From Antarcticibacterium sp. 1MA-6-2 (GTDB taxonomy: Bacteria; Bacteroidota; Bacteroidia; Flavobacteriales; Flavobacteriaceae): a DNA stretch of 64,000 nt. Under the pieces are notes generated by a model that searched no databases, was not told the DNA's origin, and saw nothing but the letters and a program-made list of their open reading frames with translations. The position numbers were made by a program, and so were the translations under genes. Below are positions 8,973-19,745 of the stretch, piece by piece. Each line of letters starts with the position of its first letter. Position 1 is the stretch's first letter. Where the stretch lies: positions 806,001 through 870,000 of the forward strand of contig NZ_CP091036.1 of assembly GCF_021535135.1 (NCBI RefSeq), written 5' to 3'.

Positions 8973-11344
8973 ATGAAGCAGTTCTTTACCCTTACCCTCT
9001 CCTTATTGTATTTTATGGCATTCTCATACGGGCAGACAGATCAAAGATTAGCCATTCAGGGAGTCGTGGTTGATAATGAGGGGGTCCCTTTAGAGAATGC
9101 GCAGGTGGAACTATTAAATACTTCCTTTTCCACCAGAACAAATAACTCCGGTAAGTTCGGCTTTCAACAAGTTCCTAATGGCCACTATATTATTGTAGCC
9201 AAAAAACCTGGCTTTGCAACAATCTCTAAGCACTTCCAATTGAATAGCGACACAAGCGAAGTACGGCTAATTATAGAGCCGGAAACGAATCGCCTGGAGG
9301 CTGTAACTGTAACGGCACAAAAAAGAGAAGAGATTGCTCAGGAAATCCCTCTTAGTATCACCAGCCTGTCACATGATGCCGTTAAGGAAAGCCGGATCCA
9401 GAACATAAATGATCTCACAGCAATTTCCCCAAATCTCTATGCAAGTGATCCCGGAGACAGACGCACTGTAACATCCATCAGGGGGATTGTATCGACTTCT
9501 TATGACCCCGCAATTGCAGTCTACATTGATGGAGTAAATCAATTCAACCTGGACACCTATTACGCAGCTTTTTGACGTTGAAAGAATAGAAGTACTGCGA
9601 GGGCCACAGGGAACCCTTTACGGGAGAAATGCGATGGGTGGAGTGATAAATATAATTACCCGAAAACCGGAGAGAGAGACTACGGCATTTGCCGAAGCCA
9701 CTTTTGGAAACTACGGCCGGAAGCAATTTATGGGGGGAATACGAACTCCTGTTGGGGATAGGCTTTTCTTTGGGGCTGCTGGCATGTATTAGGAAAGAGA
9801 AGGATTCTACACTAACTTATTTACCAATTCAAGCTATGATGATCAAAAAAATATTTCCAGCAATTATTACCTGCAGTACCTTTTTGATTCCACCTGGGAT
9901 GCCACTCTCAACTTTAAACACTTTTCAGCCGAAAATGAAGGTGCCTTTCCTCTGAATATGGGAGTAGATGCAGCATTTGAAAATCCTTATACACTTAACC
10001 AGAATGAAATCTCTACTATGAAAGATAATACTTTCAACACCTCTCTTGTTATCGAGCATAAAGGACAGAATATCAACTTCAGTTCTCAAACTTCCTATCA
10101 GAAGAACTACCAGTATTACGAAGACCCTATTGATGCCGATTTTTCCCCTTTAGACGGCATTTCGATTATCAATAACTACGGCAAAGACTGGAATAATGTG
10201 AAAGTAGCTACACAGGAATTCAGGTTCTCCTCTCCTTCCGGTCCCGGCAGAGATCTGGAATGGACTGCAGGAACTTATATGTTTTACCAGGAAAGTCCGG
10301 TAAAACAGGCGACTCATTTCGGGGAGGATGCACCTTTACTGGGGTCCGAAGAAATAAATTACTCCCTCATTAATACCAGTGAAGGAACAAACAAAGGAAT
10401 TGCCTTTTTTGGGCAGCTAAATTATCAGGTGCTCGAAAAAATTGGCGTAATAGCCGGACTCAGGTACGACCATGAGTATAAAAAGCAGTCTGTGTTAGGA
10501 GAGTATCAACCAGATACCGATGCTCAACCTCTATTTGAATACCAGTCAGACTCTAGTGCCACGGCCAGCTTTAAAGCATTTTCTCCCAAAGCTAAGTCTT
10601 ACTTACAATTTTTCAGAAAAGAATCTGCTCTTTTTTACTTACAGCCGTGGATTTCGGGCAGGAGGCCTTACCCCCTTGAGTGCAGATCCTTCCCAGCCAC
10701 CTTTAATTGAGTTTAAACCTGAATTCAGTAACAACTTTGAAATAGGTGCAAAGAACGCATTTTTTGAAAATAAACTGCTTCTGAATGCCACCCTCTTCTA
10801 TACCGAGGTGACGGACGTGCAGGTCCCGACGCTGGTGATGCCAGACGGAGTTATTATTACCCGTAATACCGGAAGACTTACTTCAAAAGGTTTGGAGGTT
10901 GAATTGCAAGCCTTACTGGTTCCAGGTTTAGAAGCCAAATATGATCTTGGCGTGACCAATGCCAGTTATGGATCTTTGCTGGTTGCACAAGACGGGGGTG
11001 AAGTTAATCTACAGGGTAATAAGCAGATTTACACCCCGGAAATGACTTCCATGCTGTCCCTCCAGTACAGATCACATCTAGGACTGGGTAAGGACTGGGA
11101 GTTCTTCGCTCGTGCAGAATGGAAGTATTTGGGAGAGCAGTATTTTGATCTGGCCAATTCCTTTAGACAGGGACCTTACAGCCTTTACAATGGAAATCTT
11201 GGTCTTTCCTATAATGACATACAACTAATGATATGGGGGCGGAACATATTTGACAAACAGTATATAAGTTATGGCTACAACTTCGGCGCGGTGCACTTGG
11301 GCAACCCTGCTACTATGGGAGTAACTTTATCTTTGGACATCTAG
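8973..11344 (+). pseudogene. TonB-dependent outer-membrane receptor, frame disrupted at three places
   Basis: A complete receptor of about 790 residues can be assembled. The signal peptide (ending near FSYGQ) is followed by a CarboxypepD_reg domain (IQGVVVDNEGVPLENAQVEL), a plug domain ([20 protein letters not shown]) and a beta-barrel ending LGNPATMGVTLSLDI. Breaks: near 9570 (CTTTTTGAC, a frame change before FDVERIEV); an in-frame TAG at about 9790 after AAGMY; and a frame change at 10591-10597 (GCTAAGT). The last fits a corrupted GCCGGT, the first two do not. The substrate cannot be told. The gene converges on the sugar dehydrogenase across a shared terminator. Confidence 0.85.
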
Positions 11345-11364
11345 CTTAGGCATTGTTAAAAATA

Positions 11365-11395
11365 AAAGGTTCAACTTTTCCAAAGTTGAACCTTT
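11365..11395. terminator. Bidirectional terminator between receptor and sugar dehydrogenase
   Basis: A perfect 14-bp stem (AAAGGTTCAACTTT / AAAGTTGAACCTTT) with a three-base loop between two convergent genes. T-rich flanks lie on both sides. Confidence 0.85.
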
Positions 11396-11440
11396 CTATT
11401 CCTGGTTTAGTTGTCTTAGGTGATTGCCAAACTTTTAATT

Positions 11441-12751
11441 TTAATTGGTAGGTATCAGTTTGTAAACCTTTCCTGTATTTCCGACAGGTCCTTCTTCATC
11501 AGTGGTCAAAACAAAAATTTCACCCGTATTGTTTTGGCCGAATCCCAGCAGATAATGTCCTAGTCCAGTCGAATTGTTCTTTCTCACATCCAGTTGTTGA
11601 AAGTCCCACATTCCTGTCTCTTTCATTTCTGCAACAAAAACTGCTCCAGTAGCTTTCCATGGTGCTGGGTCCAGGTACCAAAGATGTAGTCACCAGCTAA
11701 TTCCTTAAGCTCATTTCCTCTGTAGACGTTACCGCCAATGACGACAAGGCCTTTTCCACCATTGTCAACTCCACCTTGTTTGAATTCAAGAACTGGATCT
11801 ATCAATGGTTGTCCCATCTTATCATGCTGTGGACAATTTTCTCTGGTCTTGTCATTGTTGTAAGCATTAAAGCAATGGGTGCCTTCCTTCACATTCCAAC
11901 CATAATTACCACCTTTAATTATTACATCGATTTCTTCCCACAGTACCTGGTAAGCATCCCCGGCAATGAGTTTATGGTCCCCTTCGGGATCGAAGGAAAA
12001 CCTGAGGGATTTCGCAATCCATAGGCGTAAATTTCGTCCATTCCTTCTTGATTAACAAAAGGGTTATCTTCAGGAATACCATAGCGAGATTCACTGTCAA
12101 CATCGATACGAAGGATACTACCAAGAAGGTTTTGTTCTACATCCTGACCGTTTCCTCCACCATTTTCTTCGTACCAGTCGGGAACATGACCAAGATCTAT
12201 GTCATTGGCACCGCCGCCATCACCCACAGATATGTAAAGATAATTATCTGGGCCAAATGCTAAAGTACCCCCGTTGTGGTTGTATTGCGGCTGGTTGATT
12301 TTCAGGATAATCTTCTCAGAAGTTTTGTTAGCCAAATTCTTATTGTTCGCCGAAGCCTGAAATTCCGAAATATGGCTGGTGTGATCCCAATTATCTGGGG
12401 CTTCATCCGCTAGGGGGCGCTGTAGTAGACAAAGAACCTGCCGTTTTGGGCGTAATTGGGATGAAAAGCAAGTCCCAAAAGTCCTCTTTCCTCATGTGCA
12501 TCTTTAAGAGGAACTATTTTATCCCTTAAATCCAGAAATGGCTCTTGAAGTAGACCGCTTTCCGGGGTATGTATCCTTATCACCCCCACCTGATCTACAA
12601 TAAAATATCTTTTAGATTCATCCGGTGATTCCACCAAGGCGACTGGTGAAACCAGGTTTTCAGCTATTAATTTTGAGCCCACTTGTTCCTGCGAAAAAGT
12701 CGAAAGCGAAATAAATAAACAGGTTAAGAAGAAAAATGATCTGATTTTCAT
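11441..12751 (-). pseudogene. PQQ-dependent sugar dehydrogenase (aldose/glucose-sorbosone type), frame disrupted
   Basis: Read across breaks this is a secreted six-bladed beta-propeller dehydrogenase of about 435 residues. The signal peptide (residues 1-20, ending TFSQE) is followed by LVSPVALVESPDESKRYFIV, HEERGLLGLAFHPNYAQNG, a GGTLAFGPDNYLYISVGDGG blade and a C-terminal GEIFVLTTDEEG. These match soluble aldose sugar dehydrogenases that oxidise sugars with PQQ in the periplasm. Frame changes lie at about 12410 (CCCTAGC), about 12008 (before FSFDPEGD) and about 11655 (after HHGK). Only the first fits the RCCGGY pattern. Whether the gene is truly dead is undecided. Confidence 0.8.
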
Positions 12752-12816
12752 AATGTCCTTTTTTAATTAATATTGCTTGTTGTAAATTTACTAGCCAATT
12801 ATTGAATATTTATATT

Positions 12817-13794
12817 TCAGTTTATTTGATTTTGTTCCACTACCTGGCGCCAGCTAAATCCTTCACTTTTAAGTAAGCTCTCCAGAGTCCGCCTACGCTC
12901 AACCAATTCCTGTGAATTTCTTGCAGTTAATCCTAGTGGTAAATCTTCACTGCTGTGGGCACCTTCTACTTTAGGCAGGCTGCGGGAAAAGTTTTTATCA
13001 AGATTCTGAAGAAAATTTGATATAGAAGAACGAAGAAGTTCAAGCTCTTCCTGTAAATTTTGTCCTTTATCGGAATAGAATAAAATTGACAAGGCCTCAT
13101 CTAATCTTGTGATGTTGATACTAAAACAGTCCTTTCCTTCAGACCGACTATAAAAATGAACAACCGGATAAGCTTGATGGTTTACTGAATGTTGATCCAC
13201 CTTCTCCTGCAGGTCATGAATTTGTTGGTAACTATAAGAAGAATCCAGTGCAAGTATCTTCTTTGCTATGGCCTTTGGATTCTTACCTAAATTATAGATG
13301 CTTTTTGCCAAGGTTCTTTTTTTTACTACAGCAGATGACACAGAAAGAAAATAAGTCATGGAGCTGGTGAAAAAAATAAAGCCGAAGAAAGAAAAACAAC
13401 TTGTGACCAGCTCAAAGAAAGGCGAAGTAGGCTTAAAATTTCCCATCCCCAGAGTGGAAAGTGTATATCCCGTAAAATAGAGCCGTTCCCAGTTATATGC
13501 TGCCCTGCCGCTACTGTTGGTTATAGCCTCGGGGTTTGAAGAATAAACCATGAAAAGGCCTAGCCAAATAAGGAGAAGCCACACAAAGAGTATCATAAGA
13601 TTAACAAATAGGCCATGATAATCATAAGCCTTCCTCCCGAAAGTCGAGGCACCAAACTGAATTATTCTATCGGATAAGATTGCCACATTTTCAGAAATAA
13701 AACCACCTCCGCTAGCGGAAAGGGTGGTGTAAAAGAAATCATGTATAGCTAATAATAGTATAATGAATCCAAGGATAAGTAAGGTTTCTGCCAT
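12817..13794 (-). CDS. Ion-channel-like membrane protein with an atypical pore motif
   Basis: 325 residues. Three hydrophobic segments are visible (about 1-20, 62-85 and 120-150), with a pore-loop-like stretch YTLSTLGMGNFKPTSP between the last two, as in two-helix K+ channels (Ion_trans_2). The usual filter TVGYG is replaced by TLGMG, so K+ selectivity is uncertain. The C-terminal half is cytoplasmic and partly helical. The Ser-Ala-Ser stretch near residue 27 contains an in-frame GCTAGC (13711-13716) that may be a corrupted GCCGGC, which would make it Ala-Gly. No neighbour explains its role. Confidence 0.65.
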   Translation of the reverse strand: MAETLLILGFIILLLAIHDFFYTTLSASGGGFISENVAILSDRIIQFGASTFGRKAYDYHGLFVNLMILFVWLLLIWLGLFMVYSSNPEAITNSSGRAAYNWERLYFTGYTLSTLGMGNFKPTSPFFELVTSCFSFFGFIFFTSSMTYFLSVSSAVVKKRTLAKSIYNLGKNPKAIAKKILALDSSYSYQQIHDLQEKVDQHSVNHQAYPVVHFYSRSEGKDCFSINITRLDEALSILFYSDKGQNLQEELELLRSSISNFLQNLDKNFSRSLPKVEGAHSSEDLPLGLTARNSQELVERRRTLESLLKSEGFSWRQVVEQNQIN

Positions 13795-13870
13795 TTTATT
13801 TGTTTATAATAGTTTAATTTTAAACTTAAGGTTTTGCCTTTGGATTTAGTAAATTGATGAAAGACAAAAT

Positions 13871-14059
13871 TTATCTTGAGAGCCTACAAAAAAAAGAATT
13901 ATTTGGTGTGACTTCCTTCGCTCCTCTGGAATTAATGTGAACTTTAGGATCGCAGAAGACTTCTTCTGCAATCCACCACCCCAATTCCACAATAACCAAA
14001 GAAATGAGAATTAAAAACCATATTCGTCTATTTGTTGTTCTCTCTCTTTTTGATTTCAT
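13871..14059 (-). CDS. Small membrane protein (62 aa), unknown
   Basis: A basic N-terminus (MKSKRERTTNRR), then one clear membrane helix (IWFLILISLVIVELGWWIA), then a short polar tail. It sits between the channel-like gene and the copper ATPase on the same strand. I do not recognise the family, and the C-terminal 20 residues are low in conservation signal, so the frame may be shorter in reality. Confidence 0.45.
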   Translation of the reverse strand: MKSKRERTTNRRIWFLILISLVIVELGWWIAEEVFCDPKVHINSRGAKEVTPNNSFFCRLSR

Positions 14060-14173
14060 AGTTCTTACTGAGATTCTTCAATGGGTTATTTAAAGAAGAA
14101 ATTTTCTTGCTATTCATTTTTTTTAATTTTAATAGCAGTTATTCTTTATCATTACTTAAACTCGTGCAATTAC

Positions 14174-16673
14174 CTAAAGCTTTACAGCTCTCAAACGAAG
14201 GGCGTTTGCTATCACTGATACAGAACTCAGGCTCATAGCCAAAGCGGCAATCATTGGCGATAACAATAATCCGAAAAATGGGTACAATAATCCTGCTGCA
14301 ATTGGAATACCCAGGGTATTGTATATCAGCGCGAAAAAAAGATTTTGTTTAATATTCTTCATCACCTTTTGGCTCAAAATTTTAGCCTTGGCAATGCCTT
14401 TTAAATCCCCTTTCACTAGAGTAATTCCTGCACTTTCAATAGCAACATCTGTCCCGGTACCCATCGCTATTCCAATATCAGCCTGAGCTAAAGCAGGAGC
14501 ATCATTTATTCCGTCGCCTGCCATAGCGACTTTTTTACCTTCCATCTGTAAGCGCTCCACTTCCTTCAATTTGTCCTCCGGAAGCATTTGTGCTTTAAAA
14601 CCGTCCAGGTTTAAAGTTTCACTAACAGCTTTGGCAGTATCTTCATTGTCCCCGGTTAGCATAAAAACTTCCATCCCCAGATCATGAAGCTCTTTGATAG
14701 CCTCCTTACTTGAAGCTTTAATTCTATCTGATATAACAACAAATCCAATAATCCCGTTTCCTTCAGCTACATAAGAAACGGTTTTTCCTAATCGCTGTTC
14801 TGCTTTTACCTGTTCACGAAGTTCTTCAGAAATTTGAGCGTTTTCCTGCTCCATTAGTCTATCATTTCCTAAAGATATTTTCTTCCCGTCCAGTTCAGCG
14901 GTCACACCTTTTCCTGTGACCGAATTAAAATTAGAGACTGACTTCACTTCTATTTCCTTTTCTTCAGCGTAACGTATAGTAGCCTCTGCCAAAGGATGTT
15001 CACTACTGCTATTAACCGAAGCTATCTTCTGAAGGACCTCTTCTTCAGAATATTTTAATGATGCAGAAATTACTTTTTCTACTGAAGGTTTTCCTTCAGT
15101 GACAGTTCCTGTCTTATCAATTATTACCACATCAACCTTGTTAAACCTTTCCAGTGATTCGGCATTTTTTATTAGAACCCCCGATTGGGCACCTTTTCCT
15201 ACTCCTACCATAATAGACATAGGAGTAGCCAATCCCAGGGCACAGGGACAAGCAATGATTAATACTGCGATGGCATTTACCAACGCATACACGTAGGCCT
15301 AGTTCGGGACCAAAAATTGCCCAGATGACAAAGGTGAGGACAGACACTGCAACTACAACGGGAACAAAATAACCTGAAATTCTATCAGCGAGTTTTTGTA
15401 TTGGTGCCCGGGATCTACTCGCAGCATTTACCATTTCAATAATTTGAGAGAGGAGGGTTTCTGATCCGACCTTTTCAGCCACCATAATGAAGGTTTTGTT
15501 TCCATTTATAGTCCCCGAGCTTATTTTATCGCCTACCTCCTTGTCCACCGGAATAGGTTCCCCTGTTATCATGGACTCATCAATATTGCTTTCCCCTTCT
15601 TTTATACTTCCGTCTACAGGGATTTTCTCCCCCGGTTTAACCCGAAGCAGATCTCCTTTGTTGATATCGTCTATCATAACCACTTGCTCCTTCCCATCCA
15701 CAATCCGAGTAGCTTTGTTTGGCGCCAGCTTTAAAAGTTCCTTAATGGCTGAATTTGTTTTTCCGTGAGCTCGTGCTTCCAGCAACTGCCCCAGCAGCAC
15801 GAGGGTTAGGATGATTGTAGCAACTTCATAATAGACAAAAACGGTACCCTGATCTGTTTTAAATTGAGCAGGGAGAACATCCGGAAACAGCATAGCTGCC
15901 ACGCTGAAAAGCCAGGCAACCCCTGCACCTATCCCTATTAGCGTAAACATGTTTAGGTTCCACGTCTTTATAGATCTATAGGCACGTTCAAAAAACATCC
16001 ACGTTGCATAAAAAACAACAGGAATAGATAGACCTAATTGAATCCAGTTCCAGTACTCCCAATCCATTACCTCCAACAGTGGATTATCTGAAAATATTTC
16101 TTCAGACATCGCTATTATCAGAATAGGAATAGTGAAGGCAGTAGCAATCCAGAACTTCTGCAGCAGTTTCTTATAAGTCTTGTCCTCTTCATCCACACCT
16201 CCCTCCATAGGAACAAGATCCATCCCGCAGATAGGGCAGGAACCCATTTCATCCTCTACTATTTCAGGATGCATGGGGCAGGTAAATCGCTGAGGCATCT
16301 TTTGAGAGGACGGTGCTTCAACGAGATCCATCCCACACACCGGGCAATCACCGGGTTTGTTATAGGTTTTTTCTCCCTCACAGTGCATGGGACAATAAAA
16401 GGTTCCAGATCCTCCCGTAGCTTTTTCTGTACTTTTTTTAGACGGTTTTTTAGGTTTCTCTCCCGGCATAGTGATGGAATAAGTTCCTCCATCGGCCTCC
16501 AGTTTATTCTGAAAAGTTTTCAGTGGAATATGTTTTTCCATCTCTATCACCGCCTCTTCCTTTTCCAGGTTTACCGATGCATTAATGACCCCTTCTACTT
16601 CACTCAAAGCTTTTTCCACATGATTTCTGCAACCGCTACAAGTCATTCCATGAACGGCATAAGCGTGCTTCAT
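14174..16673 (-). CDS. copA: Copper-translocating P1B-type ATPase CopA (one frame break)
   Basis: About 830 residues when read through. In order: an HMA domain with GMTCSGC (residues 8-15); two HMBD zinc-ribbon-like units with CPMHC..CPVCGM and CPMHP..CPICGM; membrane helices; [13 protein letters not shown] in the actuator; the metal-binding [14 protein letters not shown] in helix 6; the phosphorylation site [19 protein letters not shown]; and [17 protein letters not shown] marks the Cu+/Ag+ exporter group. The frame breaks at 15297-15303 after FGPEL; reading GAACCGGCC there gives [13 protein letters not shown], the family consensus. Its ATG overlaps the stop of the upstream triple-HMA gene by four bases, indicating translational coupling. 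Confidence 0.93.
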
Positions 16674-17407
16674 TTTTTTCCTCCGCTATGCTCTTCTGAA
16701 GGTTGATAAATACTGTAATTAGAACCTTTTAAAGCCTCCTGAAATTTATCAATTTCAATAGGGCGTTCCATTTCTACAGTAGCTTCAGCTTTTTCGAGAT
16801 TTACCGAGGCCTTTGTGACTCCCTCTACTTCATTCAGGGTTTTTTCGACATGACTTCGGCAGCCGTTGCAGGTCATGCCGTGAACAGCATAGGTGTGCGT
16901 CATATTTGCGTGTGAACCACCTTCTTCCTCATGAGGTAGAGCAATAGAATAGCTTCCTTTCGTTTCTTCCAGTGCCTGTTGTAGCCTTACCAGGGGCACA
17001 TGCTGCTTCATCTCAATAACTGCCTGTTCATCCTGAAGGTTTACTTCAACCTTAGAGACTCCTTCAACTCCCTGCAAAGCTTTCTCCACCGTACTTCGGC
17101 AACCATTGCAGGTCATTCCCGATATTATATAAGAATGTTTCATCATTTTTTCCCGCCCAGGCTCCTCTGGCCCCGGGGCAATACTATAATTTGACCCTTT
17201 TAAAGCCTCCTGAAATTTATCAATTTCAATATGGCGCTCCATTTCTACGGTAGCTTCAGCTTTTTCAAGATCTACAGAGGCCTTTGTGACCCCTTCTACT
17301 TCATTTAAGTTTTTTTCTACATGACTTCGGCAGCCATTACAGGTCATCCCGGTTATTTTATATGTGTGTATCATTGCCATTTCGTTTTCCTTAAAAAAAT
17401 TAAACAT
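16670..17407 (-). CDS. Triple heavy-metal-associated (HMA) domain protein
   Basis: 245 residues containing three HMA units, each with [13 protein letters not shown] or [13 protein letters not shown] followed by the [10 protein letters not shown] strand-turn. Units 1 and 3 are almost identical over about 65 residues and at the DNA level (about 16690-16900 versus 17180-17390), indicating recent internal duplication; unit 2 is more diverged. No membrane segment is present, so it is a cytosolic copper carrier. Its stop overlaps the copA start (ATGA), and copA itself begins with a fourth HMA domain. The array behaves like a detached extension of the ATPase N-terminal metal-binding region. Confidence 0.9.
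   Translation of the reverse strand: MFNFFKENEMAMIHTYKITGMTCNGCRSHVEKNLNEVEGVTKASVDLEKAEATVEMERHIEIDKFQEALKGSNYSIAPGPEEPGREKMMKHSYIISGMTCNGCRSTVEKALQGVEGVSKVEVNLQDEQAVIEMKQHVPLVRLQQALEETKGSYSIALPHEEEGGSHANMTHTYAVHGMTCNGCRSHVEKTLNEVEGVTKASVNLEKAEATVEMERPIEIDKFQEALKGSNYSIYQPSEEHSGGKK
16690..17390. repeat. Internal tandem duplication of HMA coding units
   Basis: Two blocks of roughly 200 bp, at about 16690-16900 and 17180-17390, encode nearly the same HMA domain with only scattered differences. A diverged third unit lies between them. Confidence 0.8.
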
Positions 17408-17454
17408 TATTATATTTAAATCCTGTAAAATGTGGTTGTTATAAATTAGCTTTG

Positions 17455-18789
17455 CTACGTATTATCATTATGGGAATGGTCCACACTATCTTCATCATTT
17501 AATCTTTTTTTCAGAAAGAAAAATTCAGCAATAAAGATGAGTATAATTGCAGGAACCGCTATATAAATAATAAAGACATCCGTTCGTGCCTTTACGATTA
17601 AGAAGGCTGCAAGTACAACCGCATCCAGAATGATCGCTGTTACTAAAATAGATGGCTTTGCATCTATTTCCTTTCTTAAATATCGAAAAACCCCCACATG
17701 CACGATTATATCCATTACTAAATAAAAAATAGCACCCAAAGAAGCAATTCGGCTCAAGTCAAAGAATATGGTTAAGATAATTGCAATTACTACTATATAT
17801 ACGAGCATATGCCTTTGAATAGTTCCAGACATTCCAAGATGGCTGTGTGGGATTAAATGCATATCTGTCAGCATTCCTGTCATTCGGGAGACTGCAAAAA
17901 TACTTGCGATCACCCCGGAAATTGTTGCTACAACAGCGATCCCAACAGTAAACCACAACCCGAAATCCCCAAACAATGGCCTGGCAGCTTCCGCAAGCGA
18001 GTAATCCTTGGCTTCTATTATTTGAGGAATAGAAAGATTCGATCCTACAGCCAGAGCTACTAAAAAATATATCACCACACAGATTGCCAAAGAAATTACT
18101 ATGGCCCTACTCACGTTTTTGTGAGGCTTTTCAATTTCACTCCCGCTATTGGTAATGGTGGTAAAACCTTTATATGCAAGAATAGAAAGTGCCAGTGCGG
18201 CAATGTAATCCACCAACTGGTTACCACCTGCATCTTCAGAAGGAACAGCCGCACCTAAATCCACACCGGAAGCCCACAGAGCTCCTGCCGCAAAAATTAT
18301 TAAACCTCCTATTTTTAACGCTGCCATATAGAGGGAAATTTTTCCTATAGCCTTATTTCCAAGGATGTTTACAATAAAAGCGCATAGAAGCAATGCTACT
18401 CCTAAAACAGGAACCCAGAAACTATTTTCCCCAGCGTCGAATAGCTGTAGGGTATAACTTCCAAAGGTTCTTGCAACAAGACTTTCATTGATAACCATAG
18501 AAAAGGCCATGAGCAAAGATGCGGCAGCTGTGATGGTTCCTTTGCCATAAGCTTTTTGTAAATACATAGCTATCCCTCCTGCTGAAGGATAAGCATTGGA
18601 CATTTTAATATAAGAGTATGCACTAAAACCGGAAATAATTCCTCCCAGGATAAAAGCATACGCGAAATACTCCCCGGAGAGTTCAGCCACCTGCCCAAGG
18701 AGCGCAAAAATCCCGGCACCAATCATAACGCCTGTTCCCATAGCTACCGCTCCGGTAAGGGAAAGGCTGTTTTTTTTATAGTTATTCAT
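17455..18789 (-). CDS. APC-family amino acid/polyamine permease
   Basis: About 444 residues and twelve hydrophobic segments. The N-terminal GAVAMGTGVMIGAGIFALLG is the classic APC TM1 substrate-binding motif. I start at ATG 18789 (MNNYKKNSLSLTG); the longer frame upstream lacks conservation. The C-terminus is His/Asp-rich (DSVDHSHNDNT). It is an inner-membrane transporter; the substrate is not predictable. It sits between copper ATPase and copper-storage genes on the same strand, a placement that suggests regulation with them but does not prove a metal role. Confidence 0.85.
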   Translation of the reverse strand: MNNYKKNSLSLTGAVAMGTGVMIGAGIFALLGQVAELSGEYFAYAFILGGIISGFSAYSYIKMSNAYPSAGGIAMYLQKAYGKGTITAAASLLMAFSMVINESLVARTFGSYTLQLFDAGENSFWVPVLGVALLLCAFIVNILGNKAIGKISLYMAALKIGGLIIFAAGALWASGVDLGAAVPSEDAGGNQLVDYIAALALSILAYKGFTTITNSGSEIEKPHKNVSRAIVISLAICVVIYFLVALAVGSNLSIPQIIEAKDYSLAEAARPLFGDFGLWFTVGIAVVATISGVIASIFAVSRMTGMLTDMHLIPHSHLGMSGTIQRHMLVYIVVIAIILTIFFDLSRIASLGAIFYLVMDIIVHVGVFRYLRKEIDAKPSILVTAIILDAVVLAAFLIVKARTDVFIIYIAVPAIILIFIAEFFFLKKRLNDEDSVDHSHNDNT

Positions 18790-18879
18790 ATCAAAATTTA
18801 CCAAAAACCCGCTTTGGTGAGTACAATTAGAAGTGTTATTACATTTCGTGGTGTAAACCACCTTTAAAGTCTATGATTT

Positions 18880-19203
18880 CTACCAAGGTTCATATTTACC
18901 ACAAGCCTCTGCACATTTTTTGCAAGCTTCGGCACAGTCATTACAATGTTGTACCTCATGTTTCGCACATTCGTTGGCACATTTTTTACAAATTTCCCAG
19001 CAAAAATATATTAGTCCTTTTACATCCTCTGAATTTACAGACAACGCCTGCGCGGTCGCAGTACACGTAGTGGCACAAATAAAATCCAAACGTATACTTT
19101 TCACCATTACTTTTACATCCTGTTCATCTAAGCAGGCACCAGCGCACTTATTACATTCTGCTGCGCACTCATACAAGATTTTAATCAATTCTGCATTTCT
19201 CAT
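18880..19203 (-). CDS. Four-helix-bundle copper-storage-like protein (Csp/DUF326)
   Basis: 107 residues with 15 cysteines in helical CxxxC and CxxC spacing: ECAAECNKCAGACL, ICATTCTATA, ICKKCANECAKH and CNDCAEACKKCAEAC. This is the Csp pattern, in which Cys residues line the inside of a four-helix bundle and bind many Cu(I) ions. No signal peptide is present, so it resembles the cytosolic Csp3 type. A paralogue lies 220 bases upstream on the same strand. Its likely role is buffering cuprous ions beside CopA. Confidence 0.9.
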   Translation of the reverse strand: MRNAELIKILYECAAECNKCAGACLDEQDVKVMVKSIRLDFICATTCTATAQALSVNSEDVKGLIYFCWEICKKCANECAKHEVQHCNDCAEACKKCAEACGKYEPW

Positions 19204-19377
19204 AAAGGATGATTTTTTGCTTTTGACTTTAAAATTACCGATTAGAAGACGAACTTTCTTCTAAAATTGTTGTATGATTTTACGTTTTAATGGTATTATA
19301 TTATTTTTTGAACAAACCTTTTTTCTGCCTTTCTTCCAGTATCTTTTAAGTGTGCCTCGCTTCCCTTCTGAAACAAC

Positions 19378-19399
19378 AAAGCCCGGAATTCCGGGCTTT
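19378..19399. terminator. Terminator downstream of the second Csp gene
   Basis: A perfect inverted repeat AAAGCCCGG-AATT-CCGGGCTTT. On the plus strand it runs into TTTTTCTTTTTT and on the minus strand into a TTTGTTGTTT tract, so it can stop transcription of the Csp gene at 19425-19745 before its paralogue. Confidence 0.7.
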
Positions 19400-19424
19400 T
19401 TCTTTTTTAACAGCAGTGCTTCAA

Positions 19425-19745
19425 TTAAGCAGCATACTGCGAACAAGCCTCGGCACACTTTCTACAAGCTTCGGCACATTGCTTACAATGATCTGATTTA
19501 TGCTTTTCACATTCATCAGCACATTTTTGACATATTTCCTGACAATACCTTACTAAACCTGATATGTCTTGCGAATCCACTGCTAAGGCTTCGGCTGTTG
19601 CAGTACAAGTCGTAGCACAAATTTTGTCTAAACGAATACATCTTACCATCATTTTGATATCCTCTTCATCTAAACAGGCATCTGCACAATGGTAACAATG
19701 TGCGGCACAATTATACAAAGCACTAATTAATTCTTGATTTCTCAT
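19425..19745 (-). CDS. Four-helix-bundle copper-storage-like protein (Csp/DUF326), second copy
   Basis: 106 residues, 16 cysteines, in the same arrangement as its downstream paralogue (NCAAHCYHCADACL, ICATTCTATA, CQEICQKCADEC, CAEACRKCAEAC). The two proteins share most positions, so this is a tandem duplication, but each copy has its own spacing and the terminator between them suggests separate transcripts. Cytosolic, no leader. Inferred role: Cu(I) sequestration. Confidence 0.9.
   Translation of the reverse strand: MRNQELISALYNCAAHCYHCADACLDEEDIKMMVRCIRLDKICATTCTATAEALAVDSQDISGLVRYCQEICQKCADECEKHKSDHCKQCAEACRKCAEACSQYAA

Noticed and set aside
15141..15292. Two overlapping CopA fragments taken as separate genes
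   Set aside because: The overlap is produced by one frame break inside helix 6; reading GAACCGGCC gives one continuous ATPase.
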